A DNA stretch of 64,000 bases from Gracilariopsis chorda (Eukaryota > Rhodophyta > Florideophyceae > Gracilariales > Gracilariaceae): the NCBI GenBank assembly GCA_003194525.1, contig NBIV01000014.1, positions 471,406 through 535,405 of the forward strand, read 5' to 3'. Position 1 is the first letter of the stretch, and each line of letters begins with the position of its first letter. This document shows, one piece after another, positions 1 through 9,750 of the stretch. Both the position numbers and the translations under genes were made by a program. The notes under the pieces were generated by a model, which did not search any database, was not told where the DNA came from, and saw only the letters and a list, made by a program, of their open reading frames with translations.

Positions 1-1146
1 CTGATTGCTCTGCTTAACCGAGAGCTGTCAAAGACTTTAACATTCAAACAAAGGCTTAACTCCGAAGGAAGACGACGTCGTGATCGTCGCATAAATCGTT
101 CTGCTTTGCTATTGCCATCAAAGTCCCCGTTTATATACGTTTTGAATTCAATGTCTGATCAGTCTATGATAACTCTAACAGGAATTGATCACGTTACATT
201 CGTGTATCTTCTGACACTATTCGAACCATTGTACTACCGATACACTCCACACGCCCGCAATGGAGATATAGGACTACGATTCAGCAAAAGTGGCCGTCCC
301 CGCTCTATGACAGCCGAAATGTGCCTTGGTCTTGTGCTTTCATGGCATCGCACAAGAGGGGCGATGTGGAATTGGTGCCTATTATTCGGAGTTACAAACT
401 CTGTGTGCTCTATGTTTCTTCGGTTTTGGAGGCGTTTGCTACTGCGTGTCTTGTCCCGCGAAAAGCATGCTACTATAAGAATGCCAAATCTAGTTCAAGT
501 ACAAGAATTTAAGGAAGCTATTTCTGAGAAGTATCACAAACTAGACAGCGTCTATGCCATTGTGGACGGTCTCAAACTGTTGTTGGAACAATCTGGTGAT
601 TGTGTTATTCAGAACATGTTCTACAATGGATGGACTCACGACCATTATGTTGGAAACGTTTTTGTGTTTGCTCCAAATGAAACGATCATAGCATGTTTGC
701 TTAATGCTCCTGGCAGCATGCACGATTCTGTTATAGCAGATCTTGGAAAGCTTTGCAACAAACTTGGCGCTAAATATGCCGAACATGGCGGCCTTTGTCT
801 GGTAGATTCAGCGTTCTGCAAGAAGAATCACCCGTTTCTTTTAAAATCTGCCCAGGATGAGACAAATGTGACCGATCCAGACGACCTCGTACGCCTCCGT
901 CAAGCAGCCTCAGTTCGCCAAGCCTCAGAATGGGGCATGCGCGCATTTCGAGGAATGTTTCCGCGAATGAAAGACCGCTTCATGTATGAAGAAAATGGAG
1001 AAAGGAGGATAATGCTGCTTTTCACTGCGCATCTGTTTTATCTACGAACACGCAAAGCCGGCATAAACCAGATTCTGTCAACCTATATGCCTCAAAAAAG
1101 TGCAGATGTGAATTATTATCTGCAGGATACCTTTAACCTCTACTGA
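1..1146 (+). CDS. Harbinger transposase, DDE nuclease (5' partial)
   Basis: The frame is open from base 1 to the TGA at 1144-1146, giving 381 visible residues; the start lies to the left. The catalytic acidic residues of the Harbinger (DDE_Tnp_4-like) fold can be followed: Asp in the VDGLK segment near base 570, the GSMHDS motif near 715, VDSAF near 805, and Glu in SEWGMRAFRGMFPR near 930. The middle and C-terminal parts have no internal stop, so the gene may be intact. Proteins of this family cut and paste the element with help from a Myb-like partner, which here is the convergent gene at 1140-1919. I am confident of the family; activity is unknown. Confidence 0.85.
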   Translation: MIALLNRELSKTLTFKQRLNSEGRRRRDRRINRSALLLPSKSPFIYVLNSMSDQSMITLTGIDHVTFVYLLTLFEPLYYRYTPHARNGDIGLRFSKSGRPRSMTAEMCLGLVLSWHRTRGAMWNWCLLFGVTNSVCSMFLRFWRRLLLRVLSREKHATIRMPNLVQVQEFKEAISEKYHKLDSVYAIVDGLKLLLEQSGDCVIQNMFYNGWTHDHYVGNVFVFAPNETIIACLLNAPGSMHDSVIADLGKLCNKLGAKYAEHGGLCLVDSAFCKKNHPFLLKSAQDETNVTDPDDLVRLRQAASVRQASEWGMRAFRGMFPRMKDRFMYEENGERRIMLLFTAHLFYLRTRKAGINQILSTYMPQKSADVNYYLQDTFNLY

Positions 1147-1919
1147 GATTTCGATGTCTTTGCGACCAACATGAGCATCATCTCCGTCAATTTCTCGTGA
1201 CGACGACTTTCGTCAAGACATTGCAGTCGGTTCTCCTCTCGCTCCTCTTTGCGGCTTTCTAAGTCCTCCTCTCTCCGCTTCTGGTCATTCAACATCGACA
1301 ACCTAAATAAATCCATAATATCGTCTCTATTATCCTTCCCACGCATCATGGGGCAAGGACGAACTAAAGGGCGTGCGATCCTTAACGGGGTTTGGACCAA
1401 AGTCTTTTCCGCAATCACATCTTTCGTTTCATTCGTGTCGTGTGCACCCTCCCTATCAGTCTCCACTAATGTTGATAACTGTGTTTCGTTAAACGAAACT
1501 TCTACTGCATCCTCAATATCTTCGTCCACAGCGATTTCGGCACGCTTGGTGATCAAATCTCGTATTGATTTTGCACGATGGACATAATAAGGAATCAGCG
1601 GATCCTCTGTCTGCATGCGATGACGGTGAAGAGAGAAAAACTTGCGTTTGAGTGATTCAACACTTCGCTCTCGCTGAGAGAACGTTTTTTTGTGTTCGCT
1701 GAGCAATGCCGCCCATTCTTCACTTCCAATAGGAAGATACTTGTCCATAAGATCCAATAAGAAATCCGTTTTCTTTTGACAAAACCCAAATATCCGTGGA
1801 GCTGTACTAGTTTTCTTTTTCATGGTTTTTGCATGCGGTTTGAAAGGCGGTGGTAAAACAGAGTCAATCGGATTGCCAGCAGAGAAAGACGTACTGTCGG
1901 GAAGAAGACGTGGAGTCAT
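1140..1919 (-). CDS. Myb/trihelix-like DNA-binding partner of the Harbinger element
   Basis: 259 residues from an ATG at 1919. A Trp-containing helical domain at residues 45-110 (FLLDLMDKYLPIGSEEWAALL and following) resembles the Myb/SANT-like domains (DUF6818-type) found beside Harbinger transposases. It is followed by an acidic stretch and a C-terminal Arg/Glu-rich coiled coil (about residues 205-250). In characterised Harbingers the partner binds subterminal DNA and carries the transposase into the nucleus; that role is inferred here from family and neighbourhood. Its stop codon overlaps the transposase stop by 7 bp. Two E2F-like motifs lie 110-150 bp upstream. Confidence 0.65.
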   Translation of the reverse strand: MTPRLLPDSTSFSAGNPIDSVLPPPFKPHAKTMKKKTSTAPRIFGFCQKKTDFLLDLMDKYLPIGSEEWAALLSEHKKTFSQRERSVESLKRKFFSLHRHRMQTEDPLIPYYVHRAKSIRDLITKRAEIAVDEDIEDAVEVSFNETQLSTLVETDREGAHDTNETKDVIAEKTLVQTPLRIARPLVRPCPMMRGKDNRDDIMDLFRLSMLNDQKRREEDLESRKEEREENRLQCLDESRRHEKLTEMMLMLVAKTSKSQ

Positions 1920-2027
1920 TATAAAAGAAGCTGAGCAGGTTTTGTTAAGGCAGAAGGCGTTTTGATGGCTCAGAGTGGGTGCTGAGATTGGGTTATGTCA
2001 AATCGAGTACGCTGTTTTGGGCTCTGG

Positions 2028-2035
2028 TTTGGCGG
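2028..2035 (+). promoter_or_regulatory. E2F-like site
   Basis: The bases read TTTGGCGG, a match to the E2F/DP consensus TTTSSCGC-type sites, 109 bp upstream of the Myb-like gene's ATG. The motif is short; its pairing with the palindromic site at 2057-2068 is what makes it worth listing. Confidence 0.3.
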
Positions 2036-2056
2036 CATTCGGGTTTTGGTAACCTG

Positions 2057-2068
2057 TTTGGCGCCAAA
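2057..2068. promoter_or_regulatory. Palindromic E2F-like site
   Basis: The bases read TTTGGCGCCAAA, a perfect palindrome and an ideal E2F/DP site on both strands, 138 bp upstream of the Myb-like gene of the Harbinger element. It could tie expression of the transposon gene to S phase; this is inference from the motif only. Confidence 0.35.
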
Positions 2069-2378
2069 AGAGCGAATGCCGCATTTTGCGGAACAGCTCG
2101 TATGGGGCGGAGGCATCCCCGACTTTCGCATTTTGAGTGCACGCTAAAGCTCTGAATTAATGAATTTGAGTGTGCGCTTTTTGCGATTTGAGATTTTAGG
2201 AGTCGCCCAGTGCGAGTATCACTTTGGAACTCTGCTGCACTAGCCTGTATGAAAACAGCTTGATAGCGGGGGTGGTGTTCTTCATAGATATATATTTTTT
2301 CGGCGTGTGTTTAGCGGATTTTTTAAACTTCTGTGAGAAGTTAATCGACCTTTTGTGCAGAAGTGTCCAGTAAGCTCT

Positions 2379-2741
2379 TCAGATAGGCATAATATCGAAC
2401 GGTGAGTTGGTAAACAAAAAAACTGGGACCAGGTCGTTGACGTCTCTTGAGATGCTGTTTGTGATTAACGACCGGCAGGAAACAAATACTTTTTGCTTTG
2501 CATCTTTGTCGGCTACAAATGTTGAGTGAAGAATATCAGAATATCTATGGATCGTTAATATGTCTTTGAAGCTTGCTTGCCATTGTTTGAAGTTTAACTT
2601 TGTCAAGTCTTTCAATGTATCGCTGCTAAAATTCCGTGGCCACTTGTTTGTGTGATTCAGCGAAGTAAAAAGTTGCTGGAGCAATTTCAAACTTAGGGTT
2701 TCGTCAGAGAAGTCAGGTGGGCGGGGGACGGGTTTGGCCAT
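2379..2741 (-). pseudogene. Copia-type gag-like fragment
   Basis: A 120-residue ORF from an ATG at 2741. The segment LTKLNFKQWQASFKDIL, followed by a DILHSTF-type stretch, resembles the start of Ty1/copia gag (the 'L-x-G-x-N-x-x-W-x-x-x-M' region, UBN2/DUF4219). No protease, integrase or reverse transcriptase follows and no LTR was found, so it is either a relic or a small domesticated gag-like gene. The family call rests on a weak motif. Confidence 0.35.
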
Positions 2742-4219
2742 TTGTAGTGTTAGCTAAGCAGCAAAAGAACAGTGATGGTCGATTGTTTGCTGTCTACGCT
2801 GGAAACGTTATGCACGCGCGTGATTGCGCGTTTCCCGTTCAGCGGGGGAAGTATATGGTGTTTTGAGTACGTGTTGGTGTGTTAACACCGGACGGGTTGC
2901 TCGGTATTATGGCACATAACCTGTGGGAGCAATGAAGGTGAAGCCCGTGGCTTTGTTTATTGTTGGAGATGCTGCGGTCGGTGTTTAAAATGTGCTTGTT
3001 TGCCGTCGCTGTTTCTAGGTGGCTATGCTGTCTGTCGTTTGACAACACCCAGTACAGTAAGCTACGTATTGTGTGGTCGTTCGTTCGTTCGTATCCTTCC
3101 TTTGTTCCTTCCCGACACGTCATCGAGTGTCCCAGAGGTGGCGCTTGTATCTATGATAGGGAGCACAAGAACCTACTGAATTGAAGTAAAGGTTAGCAGT
3201 CTCACCTTTACCGCACTTGGTCTGGAATGCAGTGTGCATGCGTTTACCAAGGGTAGAATGCTATCCTAAAGATGATACTACTGCTGGCAGTGCTTAAATG
3301 TGCTCATGGAGATGGTCCGCGCTGGGGCGGTTGGGCGACTAGTCCTGGAGCTACATGTGCTTTTCAATCATACGAGATCGTGACCGTGAACACCAGTAGG
3401 GTCGACCAATCCGAGCAGTAATTTGGACTGAAACACGTTCTCCACTCCTGAACGGTGGATATAATGTTCATGTATAGTCAAAGGGAGAATGTTTACGTAT
3501 CAGAAAGCGTGTTTTGGAGATCGGTGCTGTGGGACAGCTCGAATTAGGTACACGACCGCAAAAAAACCCCCACTCTCGATATCCATGCCCCTATCCAAAC
3601 TTCATCTTATTTCTCCGTCCTTCGAAGGAACATGCTGAGGGGAGGCGCAGGCTTCCCAGAGTAGCTTTTTTTGCCACAGGAGTGACAAAACCTCCCCGCA
3701 CTCTCAGTAGAAAAAATTGCTGCAACAAACACGCCAAAAAGAGTAGAGGGGCAACGCCACACGCACTAAAACCTCGTCATGACCCACTTTGATTCCATTT
3801 TACCACCACCACTATGCACTTTATGCTTCTCCTAGTGACGACCTCATGCACACTGTTTCCAAAAATGAAAATCAGGCTCCACCAAGGTAATGCAAGCTGA
3901 ACAGTCCGGATTCTGATTTGTATCGTCGCTCCCAAAAGAAGCCAACAACAGCACTGTCCGTTGCAACAAACCAACATGTCAAAGCTGTTGCCATACGGAG
4001 TTGCACTACACGTTGAATAACTTACGAAGGATACTCTCGATGCGCAGACAACCCAATGCAGCATCAACACTTTGCGCATTGAATTCGAACGCGAATGAAA
4101 CGCCGCCACGACATGAAGATGCTTCATTCACTGCAAACAAGGAGCATTCTGTATCACCACCGCAAGTAGCAACATGTATCAGTCAAACTGTCCGCACTCC
4201 GACCGTCTCTTCTGGACCG
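2742..4219. other. Gene-free stretch
   Basis: Several short ORFs occur on both strands, but none shows a domain, biased composition or a spliceable structure. I see no repeat or RNA gene here. The last 200 bases are presumably the promoter of the gene at 4306. Confidence 0.5.
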
Positions 4220-4227
4220 TATAAAAG
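4220..4227 (+). promoter_or_regulatory. TATA box
   Basis: TATAAAAG lies 79-86 bp upstream of the ATG at 4306. It fits a transcript start near 4250 and a 5' leader of about 55 bases, and supports the following ORF as a real gene. Confidence 0.6.
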
Positions 4228-4305
4228 GAACACAGGCCATCGTTCAACAACCTACCCACTTCGTTCACCTCCAGTCACAACTGTCAAACAGCCTAAGAAC
4301 CTAAG

Positions 4306-4938
4306 ATGAAGCTGTTATTGAACGCCGTTCTCGCCGCCACCGTCGCTACCATCACCGCAAAACTGGTGTCCGATCACGTCGAACGGGCAACCCGAGCAGC
4401 GCGGGAGGAGGCAAAACACGCTCTGGAGAAGAAGGAAGACGACTTTGAGCGCGAAAAGCAAGCGCTCATTGCTTGCATTGAGGAACACAAGGCCGAGCAC
4501 GCAGCAGCCAGAATAAGAGAACGAAGCGCTGCGAAAGAGTTGGACGCACTGCAAGGGGATGTGCAGCAACTTCTGCTAGCCAGCACGAGGTTGAAATTTA
4601 TGGCGCAGCATTCGTTGCGTACGAAACAACGCCGTCGAAAAGCTGGAGGTGGGAGAAGCGGCGAGCTCAGCCGCCGGAAAGAATGCGCTGTAGGATCTGC
4701 GACGGTAAAGGGGGGAACGCAAACGAGACCACGCTTCGGGGCACGGAAGCAAAGCGATGACAAGCGACGCGAGCCAGAGAAGCTGAACGGAAATCAAGGG
4801 CTTGCTCTAGTCAACTGCGTACGACAGCTCTTTGGCCTGGATGAGAGACATGGACAAAGGCGGAGAAATGAAGCGCCCACTCTTCGCCTGGAAACGACAA
4901 CACCAAGACGGGCGAACCCGAACAAAGCCACCCCGTAG
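4306..4938 (+). CDS. Small membrane-anchored coiled-coil protein, unrecognised
   Basis: 210 residues. Residues 1-20 form a hydrophobic signal peptide or anchor (MKLLLNAVLAATVATITAKL). Residues 25-90 are a highly charged heptad-rich coiled coil full of Glu, Lys and Ala. The remainder is basic and rich in Arg, Gly and Asn, probably disordered. No family is recognised. A TATA box at 4220 and a short leader support expression. If residues 1-20 stay uncleaved, the coiled coil would sit as a tethered rod on an endomembrane. Confidence 0.6.
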   Translation: MKLLLNAVLAATVATITAKLVSDHVERATRAAREEAKHALEKKEDDFEREKQALIACIEEHKAEHAAARIRERSAAKELDALQGDVQQLLLASTRLKFMAQHSLRTKQRRRKAGGGRSGELSRRKECAVGSATVKGGTQTRPRFGARKQSDDKRREPEKLNGNQGLALVNCVRQLFGLDERHGQRRRNEAPTLRLETTTPRRANPNKATP

Positions 4939-5958
4939 CCCACGAGGACCGCCGGCCTTCAACACACTCATCGCGGAAGAACGCCGATGCCAGTGCGCCT
5001 GCGGTCATACCAACGGTACCGACGGAACCTGATAGTCGTTCTTACCTGTTATACAACATGATGTAGATATAAAACAATTTTGAAACTGCAAGTATCAACC
5101 CGCCGCCCTTTTCCTTGTAATTTATTAATATCATTATTCTTTACCCTTCGAGCAGAGTAGAGAAGCTTGAAGAATGTGTCATGCAAACGGCACGCGTTTC
5201 TTCATGGATTGCGTCCTTGTACAATCAAGGACTGGGGCAACCCAAGGAGGGCAGTTGCAGTGGAGGGGCTAAACAGTTGGTAACTACATTAGTTTGGAGC
5301 CAATGTCTCTTCGTTGGCGAGCAAGCTCTTTTCAATGCAAGAAACTTCAATACCCTATGTGTGAAGTTTCCTCCGAGCGGACAAGCGTCTGCACAGCTCG
5401 CTGCAGTACGTATCTGCATCCAGCGCCGCCGTAAGTCGTGCAAATCAGCTTGCATGCTTAGACTAACAAGCCTTGTACATCACGAGACAGGAGTCCTGTC
5501 TCGTAGTGAACAGATATGAAATGAGCAGACACGAGGAACTGTGAGCCAGTCAATGCTTTGACCTAAGCCGAGCGTATCGAGAAGCTGTATTCTAACCGCG
5601 CTGTTCTGGAAGGCTGCAAAAACGCGGCGACAGAATACAATCGCAACTGCGACGGCGCTGCTCGACGCTCCCGCTCTACTCTCTCATGGCCGTTTCTTTC
5701 CCTCCCAAACCTCACCTATGGCACCCTTTTCACATGTCCATTTATTTGCGGCAACAACATTACGTAGTTTACAAACGTCTACACTTTTCTTGAGATTTAT
5801 TGCTGAACCTGCTTTGATTAAAATGTAAGTTCTTCAAGTGCTTTCACTACAGAAAACTATCAATAAAACAAACTCGAAGAAGAACAATCACAGTCTTTAT
5901 CTCCGCCCAGAATGACAGTCCACTGAGCAAACAGAATGTGAACCATCCTCAACACACT
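4939..5958. other. Gene-free stretch with a short palindrome
   Basis: No supported gene. At 5482-5504 there is a 23-base palindrome with 11-bp arms and a one-base loop. The region around 5110-5140 is very A/T-rich and may hold the 3' end of the upstream transcript. Confidence 0.4.
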
Positions 5959-6765
5959 CTACTTGAGAAAATAGGAAAATGAGTCAAATACTGTATCGAG
6001 TGCATCGCAAACCCTGCTGCCGAGCTTCCTGCAAAAGCGCCGAAAACCTCCCTGTGGGTTTTCGCCATGTCTGTTTAATGCTTCTTTCAACTTCTTTTCC
6101 AGCTCTTCCACCATCTCTTGCAGCCTTTGAACAGTCAGCTCAAAACCATTGGCGTTGATTGCAAACGATTTGTTCCTGGACATGTCAAAGGCTGGCGCTG
6201 TTCTTAAAAATTCCTTGTACACATTTGAGTCAGTTGTAACAAGAACGTTATGCTTTCCTGCAGCATAGTCTCTGTATGGCATGTACGCAATTCTTCCCGC
6301 AGGGGCAGCAGAGTTTAAGGGAACTTCTAGCATGGCCCTGTTCTTCTTATTCTCGAGAAGCTCCAGCACCTCTGGTTCACACTTGTTGATGATGATGGAA
6401 AACTGCTTGGCAGGGTCAACACCAACGCTTTGAATTGCCTCTACGATAATTCTCATAGTGGCAAGATCAGTGCTTCGCAAACGACCGGCCTCGAGTGTCG
6501 AGACAAAGATAAGCTTTATCTTTCCGCCTCTTCGAAAAGCATACGAGATTTCCTTGGCAGCCCTATCACGTATACGCGCATCATCAAGCCCAGGGGTGTC
6601 AGAATATAAAACGTTTCCGATTCGCTTCGAGTCCAGAGCGGTAGTCAGTCCGCTCCCAAGAGAGATCCCGGACTCGAACTTCACTCTTCCAATGATGCTG
6701 TTGAGAATCGAAGACTTCCCAGAGCCGGGGTTTCCAGCAACGATCACATGTTCTTGCCTGGACAT
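5959..6765 (-). CDS. AIG1/GIMAP-like GTPase, copy 1
   Basis: 268 residues from the ATG at 6765. The frame is open upstream to about 6917 but holds no earlier ATG. The G domain begins almost at once: G1 GNPGSGKS (residues 9-16), the FESGISLGSGLT segment, G3 DTPGLDD, and G4-like IIINKCE in place of NKxD. A charged coiled-coil tail follows (about 205-250). The family is the septin-like AIG1/paraseptin group of P-loop GTPases, often membrane-associated and linked to stress or immunity in plants and animals. Two paralogues follow within 4 kb (7952 and 9751) with the same FESGIS/TPGLDD/LEAGRxRS pattern, so this is a local duplication. It is the shortest copy. Confidence 0.75.
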   Translation of the reverse strand: MSRQEHVIVAGNPGSGKSSILNSIIGRVKFESGISLGSGLTTALDSKRIGNVLYSDTPGLDDARIRDRAAKEISYAFRRGGKIKLIFVSTLEAGRLRSTDLATMRIIVEAIQSVGVDPAKQFSIIINKCEPEVLELLENKKNRAMLEVPLNSAAPAGRIAYMPYRDYAAGKHNVLVTTDSNVYKEFLRTAPAFDMSRNKSFAINANGFELTVQRLQEMVEELEKKLKEALNRHGENPQGGFRRFCRKLGSRVCDALDTVFDSFSYFLK

Positions 6766-7951
6766 AGAGACTATCAAGCCACGGCTAAGCGTCTGGATTG
6801 GATCTTTGTAACCTGTTGGGGATGGCTCTAAGTCGCAATTCTTGATGATACTGGTATAGTAAGCTTGTGCCCAATGAACAGCAGATGAGCAAAGGGGAGA
6901 GTGGAACAGGAATCAGGGGAAGCTACACTTTATTAGCGACAGAACGTAACGGAGAAGTCACGGAGTGGCACCAATGCTTGTTGTAAATCTTCGTTTTGTA
7001 CCGCTTGCAAAGGCGTGTCTCCTTTTATCTTTTTGGGAGTATCCTCAGCGAGCGACCAAAGAATAAGGTGTGCGTTTGCAATACTAACTCTGTAGGCCAT
7101 TGTTTGTTGCAGCAACACAAGTGACCAGTGCATTTTGATATTAGGAAGGGTCCTACAACATATAACTGTCGAATATGCCCTTCTGCTTTGGGAGCATCCC
7201 GTGCGACAGGTGCTCATCCCTCTTAGGGCAGCAAGGCTACACAAATAATCTGCGTAAAGGCCTTATCCACCATGTGTTACACGGATACAGTGTATCTTTA
7301 TACTGTACGGAACCTTTGTTTGACAACTTCTAGAACGTAATAGTAAGGTTTCTCGTATAGATACAGCTGCAACCGCACAAAGGGTTTCGTAACATCCGAC
7401 GTGTTTGAAACTCTTACGCAAATCTCCGACATGTGACCAACACTCCAGCACATAAAAATTTACGCCAACTCCGACTACGAGCGGAACACGGTTGCGCATG
7501 TCTCCCATCGTTGACTAAAACGATAAAACATAATCACGAATACAGATCACGCCTGTCTCTCAATTTCAATCCGGCAGAAATGATATCCGCCAGCATCAAG
7601 AAGCTTCTAGGAATTCAGGGGATTCCACTCGACATTATTTCACGGGATTATTGTTGTAGACGGAGACAGTGCACAGCAATTCACTGCAGTGTGCGAAAAT
7701 CGGCGACTATATATCATACGAACCTTGGATGGTTTTGCATCGTTCCAATAAGTGTCGTGAATAAGAGGAACAGCTCCAGACTTCGTTCGGTATCTTGACG
7801 GATTTCCAACTTTCTCCGAGGGACTGTGGCCTAGGAACTAGACCAACGCCTACAACGCGCTTCAAAACGAGACATCCAAACTGCTTCGTACGTGCAAGTT
7901 AACCGTTAAGCTTTGATTCTTGCCTACCAAGTACAACCGTAACTGAGCAGA
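6766..7951. other. Gene-free stretch between divergent GTPase genes
   Basis: About 1.2 kb separates the divergent starts of GTPase copies 1 and 2. It should hold both promoters. Short ORFs are present but none looks coding. An upstream exon for copy 1 cannot be excluded, because its frame stays open to 6917 with coding-like composition. Confidence 0.4.
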
Positions 7952-9160
7952 ATGCATAGATCTCAAGCTTCTCTTCAACATGCTCAAAGCTGTGAATACG
8001 TTGCCCATCCATGTGGTAGGAAAACATGTGGGATTTGTGATCAACAGCGGCCACAGAGATCGTATTCAACACCAGCACGGGCGTCATCTCCCAGTATGAA
8101 ATCACTAAAACACCAAGCCGCTACCCCCGGGAGAAGAACCGATCTTTCTGTTTGCCAAAATTGTGATAGATCGCAAGGTGAGGAGACGAAAGAGAAAAGC
8201 ACTTCATCTGACAGTCAGACGCTCTCTGTCGTGTCCGACACGGAGCATTCGCAAGTTCTGCCCAACTCAGAAACTAAAGCACCCACAAGAGTGATTGTGA
8301 TTGGCAATCCAGGGGTCGGAAAGTCAACGATCCAAAACACCCTACTCCAGAAGACTGTATTCGAATCAGGAATTTCATTGGGTGGAGGTCTTACAAAGAG
8401 TACGGCAACGTGCACCAAAGGTGACTTGACGTTTGTTGATACTCCAGGTTTGGATGACTTGTACAATAGGAGAACAGCAGCCAAGGAGATTTCAGCTGCT
8501 TTGCGTGGACCTTCTACGGTGAAAATGGTCTTTGTAACTGCTTTGGAAGCCGGTCGTGTGCGCTCAGCTGACGTTTGTACATTACAGACAATTGTGACGG
8601 CGTTGAGAGAGGTTGTGGGGGATATGACAAGAAAGTATACGTTGATAATTAACAAGTGTGAAGACTCACTCGCGCAGACGCTAACAAAAAAAGATTCTCT
8701 AGAGCTTCGGGCAAGCGTGTTGGGTCCGTATTTTGCGGTTGAAGAGGCGAAACAAGTTGAAATCATTCGAGCTGAGACGAGTATCCGAGGAAAGTCCGGT
8801 ACTTTGCTTAACAGGCAAGCAGCGGAGAGGCTTCGAGGCCTCATTGAGCGTGCCCCAACTATCGACCTACCTGCTGAACCTGTTGTGAGGTTGAAATTGA
8901 AAACTTACGAAAAGAATGCTCAACAAATAGACGAAGAAATGCGTCGGTTCTACAAGGGGTCTGCACAGAATGAAAAGATCAGTAATAAGAGGGCGGCCAG
9001 GAACGAGCAGAAAACGCAATTCTACCCGCAACCTTGTGTCGGTGATGAAGCGAATATGGAAAGGTTCAAAGCACGAATGAGCCACTATTCGAACAGAAGG
9101 GGGGCACAAAAACGCAAATGGTGGGCAGAAGTCTTTGGCGGAATGTTCAACACCCCTTAG
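7952..9160 (+). CDS. AIG1/GIMAP-like GTPase, copy 2
   Basis: 402 residues, the longest of three paralogues. An N-terminal extension of about 110 residues is Ser/Thr-rich and probably disordered, with CxxC pairs (CGRKTCGICDQQ) that could bind a metal. The G domain follows: GNPGVGKST, FESGISLGGGLT, DTPGLDD, and LIINKCED in the G4 position. The tail after residue 290 is basic and coiled. It shares the box around AAKEISAALRGPSTVKMVFVTALEAGRVRS with copies 1 and 3. The N-terminal extension is unique to this copy. Confidence 0.75.
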   Translation: MHRSQASLQHAQSCEYVAHPCGRKTCGICDQQRPQRSYSTPARASSPSMKSLKHQAATPGRRTDLSVCQNCDRSQGEETKEKSTSSDSQTLSVVSDTEHSQVLPNSETKAPTRVIVIGNPGVGKSTIQNTLLQKTVFESGISLGGGLTKSTATCTKGDLTFVDTPGLDDLYNRRTAAKEISAALRGPSTVKMVFVTALEAGRVRSADVCTLQTIVTALREVVGDMTRKYTLIINKCEDSLAQTLTKKDSLELRASVLGPYFAVEEAKQVEIIRAETSIRGKSGTLLNRQAAERLRGLIERAPTIDLPAEPVVRLKLKTYEKNAQQIDEEMRRFYKGSAQNEKISNKRAARNEQKTQFYPQPCVGDEANMERFKARMSHYSNRRGAQKRKWWAEVFGGMFNTP

Positions 9161-9750
9161 AAACATGTCGACTCAGCCTGTCGCTATTCGCATTCACTTA
9201 AAACGCAAATCGACGCTTTGTGAAGGCCCTAGTGTTTAGCTGAATACAAAAATTGCACGCAGCTGTCGGACAAAGACATGATGCTGTTTCAAGTTTGTGG
9301 GAGCTCACTACAAGTATCGCTGCCTGTTTTCTCCGGTGCCTTGGATGACGCTCTTCATGGCAATTAAGTTTATACCTCAGTTGTCATAAATAAACTATCA
9401 TAATAAAGGGGTAGACGTGCAACTCGACATCGAGAGACCACCGTTTAGTTTTAGTTTGCTTGTCGCCGCGACTTCTAGACGTCCCGATTTAGCCCAAGCC
9501 TGTTATGGCAGCTTTGGACTCTGAATCGCTGAGGATGAAGATGAGCAAAGCGAACGTGACATAAGGTTTGCAATCGTTGGAAACTATTATACATGTACGT
9601 TGCAGCATATGCTAGAACGTTCTGCAACAGGGAAGTTGCACAAAACTGCTCTGCTTAGCCACAAGCCCAAGCTGTAGTGACCTTTAGGAGCACGAATAGT
9701 TAGACAAGAAGAAAGTATACCTCAGAATAACCTGCTAAATCATGTCAACG
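9161..9750. other. Gene-free stretch between convergent GTPase genes
   Basis: 590 bases between the stops of copies 2 and 3. No ORF of note, and no repeat seen. It presumably holds two 3' untranslated regions. Confidence 0.4.

Larger units (their letters stand above)
1..2082. mobile_element. PIF/Harbinger-type DNA transposon, right part
   Basis: The region pairs a Harbinger DDE transposase (plus strand, running off the left edge) with a Myb/trihelix-like protein (minus strand). That two-gene layout is known for this superfamily. The genes converge and overlap by 7 bp at their stop codons (1140-1146). Beyond the minus-strand gene lies an inverted repeat with arms 2032-2041 and 2073-2082, which may be part of the right end. 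The left end is outside the window, so the terminal repeats and target duplication cannot be checked. Confidence 0.6.

Noticed and set aside
2839-4127. Short ORFs in the gap before the gene at 4306
   Set aside because: No biased composition, domain or splice-compatible continuation.
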